Position numbers and translations under genes: made by a program. A model generated the notes under the pieces. The model did no database searches. It was given only the letters and a program-made list of their open reading frames with translations, and was not told the origin of the DNA. Below are positions 61,228 through 64,000 of a stretch of 64,000 nt of DNA, one piece after another. Position 1 is the first letter of the stretch. The number at the start of each line of letters is the position of its first letter. Source of the DNA: a virus; IMG/VR virus record IMGVR_UViG_3300046660_000219, positions 141,909 through 205,908 of that record. One strand, written 5' to 3'.

Positions 61228-62481
61228 TTAATCACGGGCGACGTGATTATGCTCAAGGAAACGCGCCACGGACTTTGTCGTTCCCATGCAGATATCAATG
61301 TTGGGGCAGAGCTTGGCTTTGTAAAAGCCGTCAACCATACCCATTGGTTTGTTGAAATCCGCGATAGAGCGACATGGTCGCATACGTGCTACTTCGAACC
61401 AAGCGCGCGGCGTTTTATCTCTGTAGGCATCAGAGAGAGCATCGAATTGGCGCTTTGATCGACGCAAGCGCTTGCGCGTAGCTTCGGCGACCTCTCCCCA
61501 GAAAGGGTAAGGATAGAAAGACCAGTTGGTGATGATATCCGAACCAAGCGGAGACTTCTCCGACAGTTTTACGCTGATTTTGGGTTTAGTGAATTTGCCC
61601 GGTTGTTCGCGCGGGGCGAACATCAAACAGTAACCAATGATCGGTAGGCCTTGCAGCTTGTCACCAAACAGCTCAGCCAAAGCCAAACAGTAAGCTTGTA
61701 ACTGATGATGGTGTTTGCCATCTGCGTCTTCACGCCATCGTTGCGCGTTCTCGCTAGTGGTTTTCCAGTCACAGACCAGCCAACCTCGTGTCGTCTTGAC
61801 GAACAAGTCGATGTGACCGCCGCCCAGGCCACGGAAACCTTCGAACTCCAGCTCTTCATATTTGAAATAGTAATCAGCAGCACCGCACGTGAAACACGAA
61901 CGCGGGATGGGCTTGAACAGCTCCACCGTGTTGCAGCGCGTGCATTTGAAGTTGGCGTAGACCATGCTGCGCGCAACACCGGAACGACACACGAAAGTCT
62001 GTACAATTTCGTGGAAGGCCGTGCCGATGTCGAGATAGAACGATTGCCGGAACGTCGCGGGCTCATTCTTCGTCGCGTCAAGGATCGGGCAGTACGGTAG
62101 ACCGGATGGTCGTAGTTGTCGCCTAAAACGATCGGGCAGCTCAACCGTGTAGATACCATTTGCTACGGCACGAAGTTGGTTCACCGCGTCGCTAAGCATG
62201 TCCGCCGTGGGCGCGGTGTCCATGATAGCAGTGGGTACCAGAGCAGGTGGCTTAGAAATCTTGGTTGTACGTGCAGTTTCTGGTTTACGTACCTTTTTCG
62301 GTACTTCGCCGCGTGCCGATGGTCTCGTCACTGGGCGATCACGGTTAGGTTTACCGTTGGGATCTTTCAGTGAGCGTTGCGGCTTGCGTGGCCGTTCCGG
62401 CGCAGCTACCGTTTTACGCTGACGCTCATCAGGACGTGCAGGACGTTGTGGCTTAATCGGCTTCTTGTTCACGTTCGACAT
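61228..62481 (-). CDS. PD-(D/E)XK nuclease (Cas4/RecB-like) with basic Pro-rich N-terminus
   Basis: 417 aa from MSNVNKKPIKPQRPA (62481). Residues 1-90 are a disordered K/R/P region. Then GTAFHEIVQ (153-161, His), a CTRC...CFTC zinc insert (180-199), GGHIDLFVKT (221-230, Asp225), LVCDWKTTS (235-243, Asp238 and Lys240) and HHQLQAYCLAL (258-268, Gln260). This is the Cas4/RecB family active site with the motif order H-D-(D/E)xK-QxxxY. Lies next to a Rad50-like ATPase gene edge, so likely DNA end-processing or recombination. Confidence 0.85.
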   Translation of the reverse strand: MSNVNKKPIKPQRPARPDERQRKTVAAPERPRKPQRSLKDPNGKPNRDRPVTRPSARGEVPKKVRKPETARTTKISKPPALVPTAIMDTAPTADMLSDAVNQLRAVANGIYTVELPDRFRRQLRPSGLPYCPILDATKNEPATFRQSFYLDIGTAFHEIVQTFVCRSGVARSMVYANFKCTRCNTVELFKPIPRSCFTCGAADYYFKYEELEFEGFRGLGGGHIDLFVKTTRGWLVCDWKTTSENAQRWREDADGKHHHQLQAYCLALAELFGDKLQGLPIIGYCLMFAPREQPGKFTKPKISVKLSEKSPLGSDIITNWSFYPYPFWGEVAEATRKRLRRSKRQFDALSDAYRDKTPRAWFEVARMRPCRSIADFNKPMGMVDGFYKAKLCPNIDICMGTTKSVARFLEHNHVARD

Positions 62482-62510
62482 GGACGCCCCATAGGCACTT
62501 AACAAAGGAA

Positions 62511-62540
62511 AGCCCCGTGAGCATAAAAGCTCACGGGGCT
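62511..62540 (-). terminator. Intrinsic terminator
   Basis: AGCCCCGTGAGC (62511-62522) / GCTCACGGGGCT (62529-62540), TTTCC on the minus strand. Confidence 0.85.
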
Positions 62541-62571
62541 GGTAGCCTGCTACGAAAATATAGCTAAGCGC

Positions 62572-62958
62572 TTAGCGAGTCTTGGGACGCGGCTTGCCTT
62601 CCGGGGCGCGCTTAGCCTTGGCGGCCGGAGCGGCGTCTTCCGTGCCATAGTCGGCTTCGACTTCAACAAACTTCGGATTGTAGGTCAGGCCGTCCAGCAC
62701 GATACCTTTATCGGTGTGGTTGACGGTACCGACTTGCTTACGGCCAATACGCCCGTCCAGCAGTACGACTAGCTTGTCGTCACCGTAAGCGATAACTCGC
62801 TCGTTGGCGTACGACTTTTCGATCATGCGACGGCCGCCCGACTTGCGGCTCTTGAAAACAGTATGCGTGGCGTTGCGGGCAACCAGCACACCGTCAAGAC
62901 GATGAACTTGCGCCGGAGCAGAAACGTACAGGGTGGATTCGATGGAATTGCGGGCCAT
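62572..62958 (-). CDS. Hypothetical protein, 128 aa
   Basis: ATG 62958 (AAGGGACGCCTA upstream). MARNSIESTLYVSAPAQVH; beta-rich (VVLLDGRIGRKQVGTV; GIVLDGLTYNPKFVEVE) with a Lys/Ala/Pro tail. A small barrel is plausible. Not recognised. Confidence 0.65.
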   Translation of the reverse strand: MARNSIESTLYVSAPAQVHRLDGVLVARNATHTVFKSRKSGGRRMIEKSYANERVIAYGDDKLVVLLDGRIGRKQVGTVNHTDKGIVLDGLTYNPKFVEVEADYGTEDAAPAAKAKRAPEGKPRPKTR

Positions 62959-63052
62959 TAGGCGTCCCTTAAAGGTAGGTTGCGGGATAGAACAAGCGGT
63001 TACCAAGGAAGGGCCGCTGTGACCGTGTTAAATTACTATGTGCGGACATCGC

Positions 63053-63667
63053 CTAGCGTAAGCGTTTGGGCGATTTACCCGAGTTCTTATGCTTGGCGAT
63101 AACGGATCTCCAATAGGTGGCTTCGAAGTAGTCCTCTCCTTTTCCGCTGATAGCTTTCTTGAGGTTGCCAAAATCGGTAGCCATGACGACGTCATACAGT
63201 GCCTTGGTCTTACCGCGCTGCGGGGCTAGATGATTTGGGAGGGTAAAATACTTGCCGCGTTTGGGATCAGACAAGAACGCTACTATTTCACCGATAACAT
63301 GCGGCCGAAGATCATGGCGAATATTGGACGACAGCGCAGACAACGCATGCTCGCGATCAACAGCGGTGTTCGATAGCTCCTGCACGATGCGGTTTGGACG
63401 AACCGTAAAGTTTGCCGCTATACCAGGGCGGGCCTGCACATAGGTCTCAACTGCTTCCCAATCTATTTTACCATTTTCGTCAGCCACCAGAGGTTTTTCA
63501 CTCATTGCACTCACGACAAGCTCAGACTCGAACACGAACATACGCTCTGCCCGACCTTTTGCGCGTGAGACGCCGAGAACAACGGAGAAGTTACCCTTCC
63601 AACCCGGATAGTTCTCATTGACATAGTTCATCACCGAGATGGGATCGTGTTTGACAAAGACAAGCAT
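63053..63667 (-). CDS. Hypothetical protein, 204 aa
   Basis: MLVFVKHDPISVMNYVNEN; alpha/beta, with RAERMFVFESELV and a basic C-terminus (KHKNSGKSPKRLR). The ATG context is GGGGAGTACCTTT. Next to the Rad50-like gene; not recognised. Confidence 0.65.
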   Translation of the reverse strand: MLVFVKHDPISVMNYVNENYPGWKGNFSVVLGVSRAKGRAERMFVFESELVVSAMSEKPLVADENGKIDWEAVETYVQARPGIAANFTVRPNRIVQELSNTAVDREHALSALSSNIRHDLRPHVIGEIVAFLSDPKRGKYFTLPNHLAPQRGKTKALYDVVMATDFGNLKKAISGKGEDYFEATYWRSVIAKHKNSGKSPKRLR

Positions 63668-63770
63668 AAAGGTACTCCCCGTGATGATTTAGCCAATTTC
63701 GGCCTGTGGTGGTCCGAAGTACAGCTCGAAAGTTATGTGCCCGAAGGAAGGCTCTATCGGGCTGCTAAAC

Positions 63771-63793
63771 GCGGCGTTCACACCAAACGCCGC
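63771..63793 (-). terminator. Hairpin after the Rad50-like gene
   Basis: GCGGCGTT (63771-63778) / AACGCCGC (63786-63793), 7 nt loop; GTTTAG follows on the minus strand. The 63668-63770 stretch holds no gene that I can support. Confidence 0.6.
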
Positions 63794-63800
63794 TACGATT

Positions 63801-64000
63801 TTACTCGATGCGTGACAGCGTCTTATCCGCCTCGACACGATATCGACTACCGTGCACCGGGAAATCAGCGAACGATTGCGGCGTAACCACCAACAGATTG
63901 TCGTAACCGTTGTCTAAAACAGTAGGCAACAACTCTGCTAGTGCATGACGATTAGACGCCTGCGAACCGGCCTCGATTTCGTCCAGCACCAGTGTACGCA
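63801..64000 (-). CDS. Partial Rad50/SMC-like ATPase, C-terminal end
   Basis: The frame enters from the right edge with RTLVLDEIEAGSQASNRHAL, a Walker B and D-loop segment of Rad50/SMC/RecF-type ATPases (hhhDE-x-x-x-x-x), then LLVVTPQSFADFP, the strand with the conserved histidine-like switch position (here Thr-Pro), and the end of the domain. The body of the gene lies outside. With the PD-(D/E)XK nuclease close by it could form an SbcCD/Gp46-47-like DNA-end machine, though the partner nuclease is not the usual type. Confidence 0.7.
   Translation of the reverse strand, partial: RTLVLDEIEAGSQASNRHALAELLPTVLDNGYDNLLVVTPQSFADFPVHGSRYRVEADKTLSRIE

Noticed and set aside
63647-63886. Plus-strand ORF of 79 aa at the right edge
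   Set aside because: No good ribosome-binding site, it overlaps the Rad50-like gene in antisense and a terminator hairpin, and no other gene in the window is on the plus strand.

Overview
The window looks like part of the genome of a large (jumbo-class) tailed phage of a proteobacterium. All of the roughly 145 genes read leftwards on the minus strand. They are mostly short, tightly packed and unrecognisable, they often overlap by 1-4 bases, and they are separated by many strong intrinsic terminators. The recognisable families are typical of giant phages: class I ribonucleotide reductase beta subunit, ThyX, two MazG-like pyrophosphohydrolases, a PRPP synthetase/NAMPT pair, a BCS1-like AAA ATPase, HNH endonucleases, DUF1353, DUF3310, DUF2829 and DUF805. 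No rRNA, tRNA, CRISPR array, IS element or attachment site was seen. The host cannot be named from the sequence.

Layout from left to right. 0-12.8 kb: small accessory genes (zinc-binding proteins, a P-loop kinase, an HNH endonuclease, membrane proteins, a C39-like cysteine-protease-like protein and a stand-alone ClpX-type zinc finger). 12.8-18.3 kb: a discrete transcription unit with its own promoter (near 18.24 kb) and terminator (near 12.85 kb). It encodes what looks like a complete ubiquitin-like conjugation cassette: two tandem 590-600 aa proteins with an E2-like cysteine motif, an HTH protein, an E1/ThiF-like enzyme, and a beta-grasp protein ending in Gly-Gly. This is the most exciting content of the window. 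18.3-34.4 kb: many small genes, including a DUF2829 (Tad2-like) protein, a lytic transglycosylase, periplasmic and membrane proteins, and repeated hairpin modules. 34.4-46.6 kb: BCS1-like AAA ATPase, a nucleoside deoxyribosyltransferase-like protein, a second P-loop kinase, nucleotide-pool enzymes and nrdB, with an HNH/AP2 homing endonuclease and a duplicated nrdB 5' end beside it. 46.6-54.7 kb: the PRPP-synthetase-like/NAMPT-like pair, a KGG protein and a two-domain ThyX. 54.7-64 kb: a gene broken by an in-frame TGA, DUF3310 and DUF805 genes, three separately promoted acidic/Ala-Lys proteins, a PD-(D/E)XK nuclease and the C-terminus of a Rad50/SMC-like ATPase.

Regulation. Fourteen sigma70-like promoters can be read. 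Five share almost the same sequence, and seven carry an AT-rich palindrome of the type TCGG-N8-CCGA at or just upstream of the -35 box. Two promoters are followed by a mini-ORF and a terminator-like hairpin, which suggests attenuation. Ribosome binding sites are often AAAGGTA. The same degenerate heptamer (AANRGTA or its complement) also occurs in both orientations inside genes, far more often than expected.

Functional themes. (1) Protein tagging by a phage-borne ubiquitin-like pathway. (2) Protection or rebuilding of NAD and related signals (NAMPT plus PRPP-synthetase-like pair; Tad2-like protein), suggesting resistance to NAD-depleting or TIR-signalling defences. (3) Deoxynucleotide supply (NrdB, ThyX, MazG-like enzymes, deoxyribosyltransferase). 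(4) DNA processing at the right edge (PD-(D/E)XK nuclease, Rad50-like ATPase). All function calls rest on motif reading by eye, without database searches.
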